DNA from: Phoenix dactylifera
Taxonomy: Eukaryota; Streptophyta; Magnoliopsida; Arecales; Arecaceae
Length of the DNA: 64,000 nucleotides
Assembly (NCBI RefSeq): GCF_009389715.1
Contig: NW_024068488.1
Span: 1 to 64,000 of the forward strand
Reading direction: 5' to 3'
The number at the start of each line of letters is the position of its first letter. Position 1 is the first letter of the stretch. The translations under genes and the position numbers were made by a program. Under the pieces are notes generated by a model. It saw only the letters and a list, made by a program, of their open reading frames with translations, had not been told where the DNA came from and made no database searches. Below are positions 12,745 through 24,800 of the stretch, piece after piece.

Positions 12745-12915
12745 GTGGGGTTGGGTTAGGCCTTAAATTTGGACCCGTTTTATTTTTCGGGTCGGATCTG
12801 GGTCAACCCAATCTCGACCCGACCTGGATCCGACTCGATCTTTTTTTTTTGGGGGCCAATTTTGGATTGTTTACCGAAAGATCCGATCCGACTTGACCCA
12901 AATCCGAATTATCCG
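12745..12915. repeat. GGGTC/GATCC-rich degenerate repeat, left of AGP-like gene
   Basis: Dense GGGTC, GACCC, GATCCGA and GACTTGACCC words around a T10 run. Similar word use recurs at 14165-14370 and, more weakly, at 51510-51780. This resembles non-autonomous hAT-like elements of plants, but clear terminal inverted repeats were not found here. Confidence 0.4.
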
Positions 12916-12941
12916 TTTAGACTTGCAGGCCCATAGGCCGC

Positions 12942-12949
12942 TTTAAATA
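12942..12949 (+). promoter_or_regulatory. TATA-like box of AGP-peptide-like gene
   Basis: TTTAAATA lies about 120 bp before the ATG at 13070, preceded by a GGCCCA motif typical of plant promoters. The intervening sequence is pyrimidine-rich like a plant 5' leader. Confidence 0.5.
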
Positions 12950-13069
12950 CCCCTCCGCCCCCGTCGGTCCGCCTCATCCGTCGCCTCTCCTGAGTACTGT
13001 TGTACTCTCTCCTTCACCAAACCCTAAACTATCTCCAGATATCTCTCGAATTCTCGACTCCGAGAGACA

Positions 13070-13567
13070 ATGGCAGTCATCGGATCCAAGATTGTCGTTG
13101 CTCTCCTAATGGCCGTGCTCGCTGTCGTCTTTCTCGCTGGTGGAGCGACTGTGGCGGACGCTCCCGCCCTGTGCCCCACCTCCGCTGCTGGTTCTGTCGC
13201 TCCTCTCGCCATTGCTATCATCGCCTCGTCCATCGCTTCTCCGATCTTTCTGGCATTAAAATCTCCGCCGGTGCTAGGTCAGATCCGTAGATCTCTGCAG
13301 CTCGGCGGCTTTTCCAGTTTGGGTTTTGTGATGGACAATGCCTCTCTTGGTCTACATACTTTGTATATGTGGTTATTTGGAGATTTTGGTTGGTTTTTTC
13401 TCACAGCGTTGTTTGAATCACATCTCCTTATTCGTCTTTTGTGGTTCTTTGTGGTTAGATCTAAAACCTTAAGCTCACTTTTGGAGCACTTTTTCCTTGT
13501 TCAATGGGTCAGCCCCTCCAGTCCTATCAGCTGTCCCCGCCCCTGTTGTCATTCTAAGCTACAGTGA
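13070..13567 (+). CDS. Arabinogalactan-peptide-like gene (short GPI-anchored AGP), C terminus uncertain
   Basis: The first 65 or so residues read like a plant AGP peptide. There is a hydrophobic signal peptide (about residues 1-29, ending ATVADAP), a very short mature segment (APALCPTSAAGSVAP) and a second hydrophobic run (LAIAIIASSIASPIFLALK) where AGP peptides carry their GPI-anchor signal. Such peptides are secreted, O-glycosylated on hydroxyproline and attached to the plasma membrane. The mature part has Ala-Leu-Cys-Pro where the family usually has alternating Ala-Pro, so glycosylation sites are reduced. AGP peptides normally end just after the second hydrophobic run. Here the frame reads on to 165 residues through sequence that looks like intron or UTR, so the true end may be by splicing near 13270 or the gene may be decayed. 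The TATA-like box and pyrimidine-rich leader support a real promoter. Confidence 0.5.
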   Translation: MAVIGSKIVVALLMAVLAVVFLAGGATVADAPALCPTSAAGSVAPLAIAIIASSIASPIFLALKSPPVLGQIRRSLQLGGFSSLGFVMDNASLGLHTLYMWLFGDFGWFFLTALFESHLLIRLLWFFVVRSKTLSSLLEHFFLVQWVSPSSPISCPRPCCHSKLQ

Positions 13568-14160
13568 CAGCGGGAGATGCTTTTGGGATGGATGCTCGCT
13601 TTATGAGGGATGTTGGTGGGGTGGGTTGGCACTGTTTGGGATTAAGGAAAGGGCTGTGAGGTTTGTATGTGGAGGAATCATGGCCAAATGATGCAATCCT
13701 AAGTCTCTCTGGGGCTCCCGCGTCTCTGCTCTCTGTGGCCCTTCAAGGTCCTAGACCGTAATGCTGCCTGTCTCCATGGAGTGCTACAGACAAAAAAAAA
13801 AGAGACCCAAACTTTTGGAAGGGGGATTAATCCATGGTCTTGGCCTTGGTAGGCCTCAAGGGTTCGGCTTAGGTGTTCTAGTACCAGAGAATAGAGATGC
13901 AAGAATGGTATACCAAAATGAAATCAGCTAATAGGCATAGCTTTTGTTTTGAGGTCACTGCAGTTATCTGCTATATAGTCCCTTTTGGAAGGATGCATAC
14001 ATCTGGGATTGGGTCTCTTAGAGATTCTGTAGATTTGCTACTTCCACCACGTAGATCTATATTGTTTGCTGTTCTTTTGGTCTACTTTAGCTTTGACTCT
14101 CAATAGATTTGGTGTTTGTAATGAATGATCTGGTACTTTAATGCTACATTATTGGTATGC
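13568..14160. other. Downstream or intronic sequence of AGP-like gene
   Basis: No recognisable exon. It contains an A10 run near 13793. Short frames on both strands show no family features. Confidence 0.4.
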
Positions 14161-14164
14161 ATGA

Positions 14165-14372
14165 TCTGAACCCAACCCGGACTAGACCTGAGAGTCCGGG
14201 TTAGATATAGACTCGACCCGATTCGAATGACCCGTTAGGTCAAAAATTGTAGCTCTGGATCCGATCCTACCCGATCCGATTTTCAATGGGATCGGATCTA
14301 AGTCCAAAACTAGAACCCGAATAAAAAACCGAGCCGGGTCGACCCGACACGGTTTGCACCCCTAGGCAAAAG
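14165..14372. repeat. Possible hAT-like MITE, right of AGP-like gene
   Basis: About 200 bp rich in GACCCG, CCGATCC and GGGTCG. Its right end, GGTTTGCACCCCTAG, resembles the inverted form of the TAGGGGTGCAAA terminus common to plant hAT MITEs. The matching left terminus is not evident, so this is tentative. Confidence 0.4.
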
Positions 14373-15240
14373 CTGTTGTTGGTCGCACTACCATTAAAGT
14401 TTCCTTAGCAGGAGGTGGGGCTTCTAAGTAAAAAAAAGTCACATGGGAGGTTGAAAAGATTGCTGATGAAAGAACCCCAGATTCCCTACCTATCAAGGGT
14501 CTGCTGGTGGTCTCTGTGGATCTCTTGGTGGCCTTCGTCTGGATGTACTCTGATCCTTAGAGGTGCATTCTTCCACACGCTTGCAGCCCTCAGGCATCCA
14601 CAGAATACGGATGATGATTTCCTCCATGCCTAGTTAATAGTCACAGTGAGGAGAAACATGAAATCCACATCAATGAAGCACACTTCAGTAATGCAGGCGA
14701 TTCGAAACTACTTTCCATATGAAAAGTGCCTTGTCTTGCGTAAGTATCGACCCGAGCAACCTCTCTGGTCAAGGATGTCACTATCCTGTAGAAGTCCTTT
14801 GTGTCTACTCGAGCATCAGGGCACACCCCAATAGTTTGATGGACAAAGTTATCATTCCACCTCCTCTCTCCTACAAACAAGTTTTTTAGAAGAAAGTTTT
14901 GCAGGGTGCATGTAGGAAGGTGATTAAGTGGTGGGAGAGGGATCCATAGATCATCAAAGACATTGATAGAGTTCCCTATCTCCTATGGTCATGTAAGATT
15001 GGAAAGTAAGGCAAGGGTGAATGAGCAAATAGCTTTCCAAACAGGAGGAAGGGAGTGGTGAGGGGAGGGGGGAGATGTGCTTTGTCATCGAGGCCAAATC
15101 TTTGGTTGTTCAGGGGGAATACCTAGGCCACAATGCTGATCAGTTGGCGGTGAAGAGTGAAAGTTTGTGCTGTGAGAAAAGTGAGACTTTGTGCTGTGAG
15201 AAAAGTGATGAGTAACTGATAATAAGCACAAACAAGTTAA
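14373..15240. other. Unassigned spacer
   Basis: No recognisable gene. A short direct duplication of GTGCTGTGAGAAAAGTGA lies near 15165-15210. Open frames at 14415-14880 have no recognised motif. Confidence 0.4.
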
Positions 15241-15299
15241 CTAATTATCAAATCAAATATAATAAAACTAATGAAAGCAGAAGGAAAGAGAGAGAGAAA

Positions 15300-15446
15300 T
15301 CAGTCGCATAGGAAGCACACGCAGGATTATAGTTATAGATGTTCGGAGCCAAATCCAGCTCCTATATCCTCTCCCCATGGAAACCTCCTTGAGAATTCAA
15401 TCCATTATCCATAATCTAAAAATTACATGGGTTTCTATTAGTCTAC
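15300..15446. repeat. Fragment of SIRE-like LTR (GTTCGGAGCC motif)
   Basis: The segment with GTTCGGAGCCAA and CTCCTATATCCTCTCCCC is related to the block at 43205-43245 and 60485-60525, both inside SIRE-like LTRs. It is joined directly to a truncated Copia LTR. Confidence 0.4.
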
Positions 15447-16989
15447 CACTAACAGTACCATCTAGAGGTTCATCATTCCATTCTGCTGGGTTGCCACTAC
15501 ATGCTGCTAGGTGTCACTGGTGGATGGTGAGACTCAAAGGCATTCACTTGGTGATCAGTGAACCCGAATGAGAAGAGTTGGAATTGGTTCAACTCGTTGA
15601 AAGGAGTTTCAATGATATTGTGATAGGGATCACAATATATCTCACCACCAAACAAAATAGAACCTATGGGGTCACACACAATAGAGGATCTGATTGATCT
15701 AATGGTTGGATATTTGGAATATAATAGTTTGTAATTGTCAATTTGATTGATAATTAATTTAACCCACTAAGAGTTAGTAAGTTGAAGAAGAAATTAATTG
15801 CAATTTGATTGAATCAATTGGACTTAATTAATTAGGCTCGATTTTATATGATAAGGTTCAAGAGTCTTACTTGGAGTAGGACACTTAGAGTTCTAATTGG
15901 ATTAGGACTTCAAATTATTAGAGTCCTACTTAGGGTAGGATTCCTAAAGTTCTAATTGGATTAGGACTAAAATTATATAACTCCTAATTAGATTAGGACT
16001 CCTAGAGTCCTAATTAATTATTGGTCTAATAGATGAAGATGACTTCTAATTAGATTAGGATTGAAGAGTTCAATTGAGTCATGATCCAATTGGATCCTAA
16101 TTAAATTAGGACTAATATGGATAAGGATTGGATTCACCTAATCCTCCTTAGAGGAGGATTTCAGCATCCAATCAAAGGAGGCCCCACACCCCATTTGATT
16201 TAATCAAGTGGGGCGTGCTCCCAGGATCCACGTCCCGGGTGTCCGGGACGCGAGCCCCCCGTTGGGGCGTGGCTCCTCCTAATTTTAAGGAGGAGGCCAC
16301 GCCTAGGGCATCTAGATGAAAAGAAATAAAAAGGGGGGCAGCCCCCCTTGGGATTGAGACTCTTCTTTTCATGATGGCGACCTCTCTCCTTCTTCCTTCT
16401 TCCATCCGCAAGGGCCAAAGAAAGGGGGCAGCAAGCATGGTTCTCCTTCTTTCTCCTCTTCATTAGCCGCATGGAAGAAAACATAGAGAGGAAGGTGCTC
16501 CTCTCTTCCCTTCTTCCTCCATGAAAAGAAAAGGAAGAAAGTGTTTCTCCCTTCTCCTTCTTTCTCCTCTTGAAAGCAATCAACAGTTGATTGCTTGGAG
16601 GAGTTCCAACCATCAAAGAGGGATCTCTGCAAGGAAGCTAGCACCCCGGTGAGATCACGACCTTGATCGAGCAAAATCTTTGTGTGGATACCCGTAGAAG
16701 CTGAACGCATTTGCGGCTTCAAATGAACCTACCAACAAATCCACGATCATCAGTTTGCGGCGTTAATCTACCCGCACAAGGTGAAGATTTGATCTTTACA
16801 AGTTTTGTAGATCTGAAAAATAATCAAGCAATTAATTTTAATCCTTTCCTTTAGATTTCATGATCTTCTGAGTTAGAGAACTCAGATTTTTTTTTAAAAT
16901 CTACGTTCCTCGGGACGTTCATGAGATGAACGACCCCGCACGCGTCTTTCCGTTGCGATCGTCGCAACGCGTGCGGAGGTAACCCGACA
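15447..16989 (+). repeat. 5' LTR of Copia copy 2, 5'-truncated
   Basis: Aligns with about 33787-35330. The end CCCGACA precedes G and the primer site. Purine-rich minus-strand frames within it recur in the 3' LTR and are not genes. Confidence 0.85.
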
Positions 16990-16990
16990 G

Positions 16991-17002
16991 TGGTATTAGA
17001 GC
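16991..17002 (+). promoter_or_regulatory. Primer binding site, Copia copy 2
   Basis: TGGTATTAGAGC is one mismatch from the plant Copia tRNA-Met site, right after the LTR end. Confidence 0.85.
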
Positions 17003-17459
17003 CGCATTTTTGGGATTAAGATTAACATTAATAGGCTTGATTAGGATTTTATTAGATCTGAATTTTAATAGTCATGCTTGCTGAAATTTTCTGCGTGCTG
17101 AAATTTCAGATTTTAGAAATTTTAGCATGCTGATTTTTATTCTTATGATCTTGCATGTTGCTTTTAAATTACAATGAGATTGAAACAATTAAAAATCATG
17201 TCTTGTATGATCAGAGATTTAGTTGGTAGCATGATTAAAATTAAAATTATCGGATCTGAAATCGTATGCATGAGATGCATGTGATAAGAATCAATCATTG
17301 ATTCATGATCATAAAAATATATTTTTCTGTTTATGCCCATGCTTAAAAGGAAAATTATATATGCATGAGATGAATAAGATATGATCAAATCATGGATTCA
17401 TGATAATTAAAGGATAATATTATTTAGGCCAATGCTTAAAAGAAAATTCTATATGCATG

Positions 17460-17490
<31 letters not shown>

Positions 17491-17864
17491 AAGCAATCTT
17501 TACATGGGATGTAAATAAAAACCCAAATAAGTTAGGTCATTTTACATAAGATGTAAACCTAAACTAATATGTCATTTACATAAGTTATAAACACATAACA
17601 TATGAAAGGGTTTCATATTCACATAGGATGTAAACCTAAACAAATATGTCATTTATATAAGATGCAAATGCATAACATATGAAAGGAGTTTCATATTTAC
17701 ATAAGATGTAAACCCTAATCGAAACCTAAATCGATTAAAACCTCCTCAATCAATCGAGAGTGAATGAAACATTGAGCTAGCCATATTTGATTAATTGATC
17801 TAATTGGTGTCTAGGAAAGCATTAAAGGTGGTTACTTAATTAGGACCTTACTCTCTGAGTAAGG
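17003..17864 (+). other. Copia copy 2 leader, first part
   Basis: Non-coding. It contains a (TA)n microsatellite at about 17459-17487 and several TTTACATAAGATGTAAA-like palindromes at 17500-17720, the same motif family as in copy 1. It ends in the TAAGG target duplication of the nested element. Confidence 0.7.
17860..17864. repeat. Target site duplication TAAGG, left
   Basis: TAAGG precedes the TGATGAGAG LTR start and recurs at 28765-28769 directly after the other LTR. Confidence 0.9.
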
Positions 17865-19372
17865 TGATGAGAGTACAAAAGTATAATTTTCATACTATCA
17901 TAATTAATATTAGAGCTAATCTTTATTAATAAAATTGATTAATTAATGTTTTATTTGTGTCTGAGTGCAAGTAATTCAAAAGACCCAATAACGCTGGGTT
18001 TGAACCCAATGTTCGGCAGTTCGAGGTCAACAAATTTCCCAACAGCTACCAAATCATCCGCATTCAATATCCCAGCATCCAATTTCGGCCATCTGAATCA
18101 ATCCAACCATCTCATTCCCCATCCGTTTGAAGCGTCCCAAGCCGTTCGCATGGCATCTCACGACCTCCACCCCGTGTCTCATCCGCTCCCAAACTGGCTC
18201 TTTCTTGCATCCCACCTCAGCAACTCCCCAACGAACAGAGCACGCGTGAGGAGCTTCCCAGTGGCTTCCAACGAACAGCAACACTTCAATCTCAGCTTCC
18301 CAACCGACAGTGGACCTCCCAGCACATGCAAACCGGCTCTTCAATTCCAAGCCGCATTCAACATCCGATCGTTTCATCTTCAAATTTCCTTCCCAGCAAA
18401 CAAATTCTCATCCGAAGAGTCCCAAGCATTCAAATCCACGCCTCATCCGCTCCCAGCAGCGTTCCAGCTTCTCCAATCCGGTGAAGTGTCTATAAAAGGA
18501 GGCCATTCGGAAAGAAGAAGAAAAGGGGGAGAGGCCAGATCCATCCAAGTCCGAGCGAGAGAGGGAGAGAGGAGAAGAGGACAGCCGGCCGTGCGCCATC
18601 GGGTGGAGGAGAACCAGCCATCGGAAGAAGAAGAGGTTAGCAGCCGACGGGAGAGAGGAGAAGAGGACAGCCGGCCGTGCGACAAAGGAGGAAGAGGCCA
18701 AGGGAGGATCTACCAGCGAGCATCTCCTCTTCCGATCAATCCTCTCAGCCGGGCAAGAGAAGAGGAGAGCCCACGGGAGAAGAAGAAAGGAAACAGAGTA
18801 CTCTGTTTCCTAATCGAAAAAAAAGGGGTTTATGTTTATTTTATTTATTTTATGTTAATCCCTTTTATAAAATTGCTTGCATCTCATATGGATAGCTAAA
18901 TATCTTTTAGCTAAGGCTAAGGAAAAGCCTAGCATTTTCTTCATGTATTTCATTTAATCATCAATGAGATTTTAATGTTATTGATTTGATTTATGGTGCA
19001 GTAAATTTAAAGAAATTATTTCAAACTTATATATTTTCTTTGATTTGTTATTTCCCCCGGGTATAACAGATGCTTAGAAATCCCTGTAGTTTAAAATAGA
19101 ATTACTGTAATGCTGCCCATAAGACTAAATCTATTTTATTATGATTAATAGGTGATTTTAAGAAAAGCATGATGAAGTGCTAGGCTGAATCCTAATGCCT
19201 TAGTTATATTTTTGTCAATCTGAATATTATTTAGCCTTTAGTTTTTGTTCACTGTCAAATTCCTGTGGATTCGATCTCGGACTCACCGAGAATATTACTT
19301 TGCTACACCCTATACTTGGGGTATCCTACGTTTAATTTTCCTTTTTAAAAGAGCAAGATTAAAATCGTAGCA
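17865..19372 (+). repeat. 5' LTR of Athila-type element
   Basis: Starts TGATGAGAG and ends CGTAGCA. A TATA box (TATAAAAG, 18491-18498) marks the likely promoter. A 317-codon frame (17946-18899) crosses the TATA box and recurs in the other LTR. Confidence 0.92.
18491..18498 (+). promoter_or_regulatory. TATA box in Athila-type 5' LTR
   Basis: TATAAAAG within GTGTCTATAAAAGGAGG is a strong plant TATA context. It is identical in the 3' LTR near 27882. It probably sets the U3/R boundary a few tens of bases downstream. Confidence 0.7.
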
Positions 19373-19378
19373 AGTTTT

Positions 19379-19396
19379 TTGCGCCGTTGCCGGGGA
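19379..19396 (+). promoter_or_regulatory. Primer binding site, Athila-type element (tRNA-Asp)
   Basis: GCGCCGTTGCCGGGGA complements the 3' end of tRNA-Asp and lies about six bases after the LTR end. This primer is usual for plant Athila elements. Confidence 0.85.
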
Positions 19397-19399
19397 TTT

Positions 19400-20440
19400 G
19401 CAACGTGCGAACGAGAACAAGGCTGCACATTTCAATTTTTAATTTCTGTTTCTTCAATTTTTCTTTATTTTTAACACAGCTAAAATTTCAAATCTTTACA
19501 GATTCAAGGACGACACAAAGCAGGACTAGTAACGAGGAAGATCAAGATCAAATTTTTGGATTCCCGGAGTGAACGAACTCCAGCCGTGAGTATTTAAATT
19601 AATTTTTTTATTTTGTTCATACTAGTCCTATTTTTTCTAGATTAGAATTTTACTCTTGTTTAAAAAAAAATTATTAAAAAAAAATTTATTAATTAAAATA
19701 ATGAAATAATAAAAAATAAATAAATAAAAAGAAAAAAAATTTAGTTAGTTTGCTTGATCAACTTTTCAAATGCAATTTAATGTCATGACATAAAATGTTA
19801 AAAATCTTCTTGATTGTTGCATATAGTATAAAGCATTTGCATAAAATAATCTAAGGGCTGAACCCATTAAAAGGATAAGGTCGGGATTTCATCACTCGTC
19901 CTTAGCCCAAAAATCATCTCAGTGCATAAAAATCCTAATCCTAATTAAAATCAACTAGACGTTGGCCCCTAAGGATATTCGAGCTCAATAGGACGAAGAC
20001 CACTGAAAGTTGCACTAATTTCGCTCTATGACCCCGGTCGATGTCTAGACAAGCTTTGTCCCTTTAAGTGATTAAAGGGAGACAGTTTCTGTTCGAGGAA
20101 AGTGGATTTTAAGTGGGACCTTTGCTACATGCATCGTGACCCCTCCACTTACCTGGGAGCTTACCTGGTCGACTAGGTTATTAGACCGGATTGGAGGCTT
20201 AAGTGTACTCTTCAAACCAGTTAGGAGCTGTCTAGAAATTTTTAGAAAAACATTAGAAATAAGGGTGCTATGCTTTGATACTGTTTGATTGTGAATAATT
20301 TTAGTAGCAGGGTGTCAATATTCATAGCTTTAGGTAATATTCATACTCATCCAAAACTCTAAATATATATATATATACAAAATAAATAATTAATTAATAA
20401 TAATAATAATTAAAAAAAAAAGTCGGCTGGTTAATTGGTC
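19400..20440 (+). other. Athila-type 5' leader
   Basis: About 1 kb with no gene. It contains A/T-rich runs (19660-19740) and a short (TA)n stretch near 20365. Confidence 0.6.
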
Positions 20441-20445
20441 AGTAT

Positions 20446-21897
20446 ATGCGGTTGTGGCAAAGGGATAAAACGAAAAGATTATTCCGAGTTGAATCAAGGG
20501 ATAAAAGTTCAAATAATCAAATGGAAGATAATGGTAGTAATCAGGGAGATAATGAATTTCAAGATGACTTACCTATTAGAACGCTTCGTGATTATCTACA
20601 ACCCACTAGGATCAGTACCCCATCCTGTATGGTCATTCCTACTGCTGCGGGAGCTTTTGACATGAAACCAGGAATAATCCAATTACTCCCAAAGTTTCAT
20701 GGACTTGACTCCGAAAGTCCCTACTTGCACCTAAAAGAATTTGATGAAGTGTGTTCAACACTTCAATTTAATAATATCAATGAAGAGGTATTGAAGCTTA
20801 AGTTATTTTCTTTTTCTTTAAAGGAAAAAGCTAAGTCATGGTTACATTCTTTAAGACCTAGGACCATAGCTACCTGGCAAGAGATGACAAGGGAATTTTT
20901 AAAGAAATTCTTTCCAACACATAAAACAAACACACTTAGAAGAAATATCATGAACTTCGCACAAAAAGATGGAGAAACATTTTTTCAGTGTTGGGAAAGA
21001 TTTAAGGACCTTCTGCTTGCTTGCCCACATCATGGATATGAAATTTGGAGGGTCATTAGTTTCTTTTATGATGGTTTGTCCTCCAATATGAGACAATTCG
21101 TGGAAATGATGTGTAATGGTGAATTTATGAATAAGGAACCAGAGGAAGCCTGGGACTATTTTGATCTGTTGGCAGAAAATGCACAGGCTTGGGATACAAT
21201 AGATAAGAACGAGAAACCTCAAAAATCGACTAATACTAAAGGAGGAATGTATCATGTTAAAGAAGAAAATGATGTAAATTTAAAGATTGCTAATCTAACT
21301 AGGAAGGTTGAAGCCATTGAATTAAGCAGAGCCCATACAGGAAAGGCACCTACTATAGATGAAAGTATATGTGAAATCTGTGAGAGTAATGCACACTTAA
21401 CCAAGGATTGTCCTACAATCCCCGCCTTCCAAGAAGTGTTGCATGATCAAGCGAATTTCACAAATGCTTATAAGAGACCATTTCCTGAAACATATAATCC
21501 TAACTGGCGAAACCATCCTAACTTTAGTTGGAGACATGGACCCACTGCCAATGAATCTCAAGGGAATTCCATACCCTATGTGCCACCCCATAAGAGATCT
21601 CTTGAGGATACTTTGCAGGCATTCATGCAAGGGCAGACCCAGATAAATCAGAATACCATGCAGTCACTTCAAGAACTTAAAAATTCTGTAGGTAGAATTG
21701 AGGCTCAACTCAATGTTAGGGAAAAAGGGACATTTCCAGCCCAACCTCAATCTAACCCAAAGGGTCAACATGAAGTCCATGAAGCAAGTTCATCCCAACC
21801 TAAATTTGAACAAGTTAAGTCTGTCACAACTCTTCGGAGCGGAAAAATAATTAACAAAGAAATTCCAACGAAGGATGACAGACCTGAAATCCATTGA
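20446..21897 (+). CDS. Athila-type gag protein
   Basis: This 483-residue frame is the capsid polyprotein that forms the cytoplasmic virus-like particle. The retrotransposon gag core spans roughly residues 60-250 (blocks [57 protein letters not shown]). A knuckle-like [15 protein letters not shown] lies near 307-321. The C terminus has a Gln/Asn-rich linker and the [11 protein letters not shown] segment that in relatives leads straight into pol. Here the frame stops at 21897, and pol continues in the +1 frame from 21875, so gag and pol overlap by 23 bases. The start at 20446 is the first ATG of the frame. A better-supported start cannot be chosen. Confidence 0.85.
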   Translation: MRLWQRDKTKRLFRVESRDKSSNNQMEDNGSNQGDNEFQDDLPIRTLRDYLQPTRISTPSCMVIPTAAGAFDMKPGIIQLLPKFHGLDSESPYLHLKEFDEVCSTLQFNNINEEVLKLKLFSFSLKEKAKSWLHSLRPRTIATWQEMTREFLKKFFPTHKTNTLRRNIMNFAQKDGETFFQCWERFKDLLLACPHHGYEIWRVISFFYDGLSSNMRQFVEMMCNGEFMNKEPEEAWDYFDLLAENAQAWDTIDKNEKPQKSTNTKGGMYHVKEENDVNLKIANLTRKVEAIELSRAHTGKAPTIDESICEICESNAHLTKDCPTIPAFQEVLHDQANFTNAYKRPFPETYNPNWRNHPNFSWRHGPTANESQGNSIPYVPPHKRSLEDTLQAFMQGQTQINQNTMQSLQELKNSVGRIEAQLNVREKGTFPAQPQSNPKGQHEVHEASSSQPKFEQVKSVTTLRSGKIINKEIPTKDDRPEIH

Positions 21898-24800
21898 GAA
21901 AAGGGATGAAAATAATACTGAACAAGATGATCCAATACCTCATCATAAAATAGTTGCTCCATTCCCTCAGCGCTTGCTTGCAGCTAAAAAAGGAGTACCT
22001 GATCAAGAAATTTTGGATATCTTTAAACAAGTAAAGATTAACATTCCTCTATTAGATGCCATTAAGCAGATCCCATCTTATGCCAAATTTTTAAAAGATC
22101 TTTGTACCATAAAGCGAAAGCTTTACGTACAAAAGAAAGCTTTTCTAATTGAACAGGTGAGTGCTATTCTCAAACACAACACCCCACCTAAATATAAAGA
22201 TCCTGGTTGTCCTACCATATCTTGCATCATAGGAAACTTCAGGATACAACGAGCCCTCCTGGATTTAGGTGCTAGTGTTAACTTACTGCCCTATTCAGTT
22301 TATGAACAATTAGGACTTGGTGAACTAAAACCCACCAAGGTTACTCTCCAACTTGCTGATCGATCTATAAAGATACCAAGAGGAGTAGTCGAGGATGTAC
22401 TTGTCCAAATTGATAAATTCTATTTTCCAGTCGACTTCATAGTATTAGATACCCAGCCTGTCATGAATTGTACCACTCCAATACCTGTCATCTTGGGACG
22501 CCCATTTCTAGCTACTTCCAATGCTTTGATTAACTGTCGAAATGGAATAATGAAAATGTCATTCGGGAATATGACTATAGATTTTAATATATTTAACATT
22601 TGTAAACAACCCGATAATGATAACGAAAATGATGAAATTCATGGAGTTAATTTGATCGACTCCATTGTAGAGGATGCTTTTGTCCCATCTCTTTCTTCTG
22701 ATCCTTTAGAAACATGCCTAACTCATTTCGGAAATACAGATATCAACCAAAACTTTAGAGAAATCAGTGCTATATTAGATTCAGCTCCTTTGTTGGATAC
22801 AGATAGGTGGAAATCTCGTTTTGAAGAATTGCCCACACGCAACAATAGTCCTCTACCATCTAGTGTTCAAGCACCTAAACTTGAGCTAAAACCTTTGCCA
22901 TCTGAGCTCAAGTACGCATACCTTGGTCAAGAAGAGACTTTTCCTATGATCATATCATCCCAACTCGAACAAAATCAGGAATTAAAATTGTTAGAAATTC
23001 TCAAGGAACATAAGGGAGCAATAGGGTGGACAATTGCTGATATCAAGGGAATTAGTCCCTCAATTTGCACTCATAGAATTCATTTAGAAGCTGATGCCAA
23101 ACCTTCTTGTCAACCTCAACGTCGATTAAACCCAAACATGAAGGATGTGGTTAGAGCAGAAGTTCTCAAACTTCTAGATGCGGGTATGATCTACCCAATT
23201 TCAGATAGTAAATGGGTAAGTCCAACCCAAGTGGTCCCGAAAAAATCTGGTGTTACTGTAGTCAAAAATACCAACAATGAATTAGTTCCAACTAGGGTCC
23301 CCACTAGTTGGCGTGTATGCATTGACTATAGAAAACTTAATTCTGTCACAAGGAAGGATCACTTTCCTCTACCTTTTATTGATCAAATCTTAGAAAGGTT
23401 GGCAGGTCATAAATATTATTGCTTCCTAGATGGCTATTCAGGTTACAACCAAATTGTAATTGATCCTGAAGATCAGGAAAAGACCACTTTTACATGTCCT
23501 TTTGGCACATTTGCTTACAAGAGAATGCCTTTTGGATTATGTAATGCTCCTGCAACCTTCCAAAGATGCATGCTCAGTATTTTCTCCGACATGGTTGAGC
23601 GCTTTTTGGAAGTCTTCATGGATGATTTTTCGGTTTTTGGCTCTTCTTTTGAAAACTGTGTGGACCATTTAAGACTAGTCTTAATTCGGTGTGAGGAGAA
23701 GAATCTAATCTTAAACTGGAAGAAGTGTCATTTCATGGTAACTAGGGGAATTGTTCTCGGGCATGTCATTTCATCTGAAGGAATTGAAGTAGACAAGGCT
23801 AAAATTGACTTAATTGCTAACTTACCCAACCCAAAAACTATCAAAGATATACGCTCATTTTTGGGTCATGCAGGATTTTATAGGAGATTCATTAAAGATT
23901 TTAGCTCAATATCTAAACCCTTATGTAATCTCCTTCAAAAGGAAACCCAATTTGTGTGGTCTGAAGAATGTCAAAAATCTTTTGATAAACTTAAAAGCTT
24001 ACTGACCTCTCTTCCCATTATGCAACCACCCGACTGGTCGCTTCCTTTTGAAATTATGTGTGATGCTAGTGAATATGCAGTTAGGGTAGTTCTAGGGCAA
24101 AGAAAAGAAAGAAAGCCTTATGTTATTTACTATGCAAGTAAGACTTTAAATAGTGCACAAAAGAATTACACCACTACGGAAAAGGAACTACTCTCCGTAG
24201 TATTTGCACTAGACAAATTTAGGTCTTACTTGATTGGATCCAAAATCATTATCTACACTGACCACGCTGCCCTTAAGTACCTTCTTTCAAAAAAGGATGC
24301 TAAGGCGCGTTTGCTTAGGTGGATCCTTCTGCTCCAAGAATTTTTTCTAGAAATAAGAGATAAAAAGGGGGTAGAGAATGTAGTAGCTGATCACTTGTCC
24401 CGTCTGACTCTTTCAGATTCCTTAGACAATTCACCCATAAAAGACACTTTCCCTGATGAGCAACTGTTTGAGATCACATCTTCACCCTGGTTTGCAGACA
24501 TTGCAAATTTTTTAGTCACATGTGAACTACCAAGTCATTGGAATAAACAAGACAAAAGAAAATTTTTGACTGAAATAAAAAATTTTTTCTGGGATGATCC
24601 TTATCTTTTCAAATACTGCCCAGACCAAATTATTAGGAGATATGTACCTAATGATGAATTTATTAGTGTCATTTTCTTTTGTCATTCTGAAGCTTGCGGT
24701 GGTCATTTCTCTGCTAAGAAAACGGCTGCAAAAATTTTACAGTGCGGTTTCTATTGGCCCACCTTGTTCAAAGATTTCCATAACTTTTGCAAAGCTTGTG

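Noticed and set aside
13024..13233. Antisense frame over the AGP-like gene
   Set aside because: A shadow of the GC-rich sense exon; Ala/Thr-rich composition and no independent promoter.
16172..16722. Three overlapping minus-strand frames (88-138 codons) also present at 34512-35064
   Set aside because: They lie inside both LTRs of Copia copy 2 in purine-rich low-complexity DNA, differ by frame-changing edits and show no family features.
18054..18383. Minus-strand frame in both Athila LTRs
   Set aside because: A mirror of the long plus-strand LTR frame in the same low-stop sequence.
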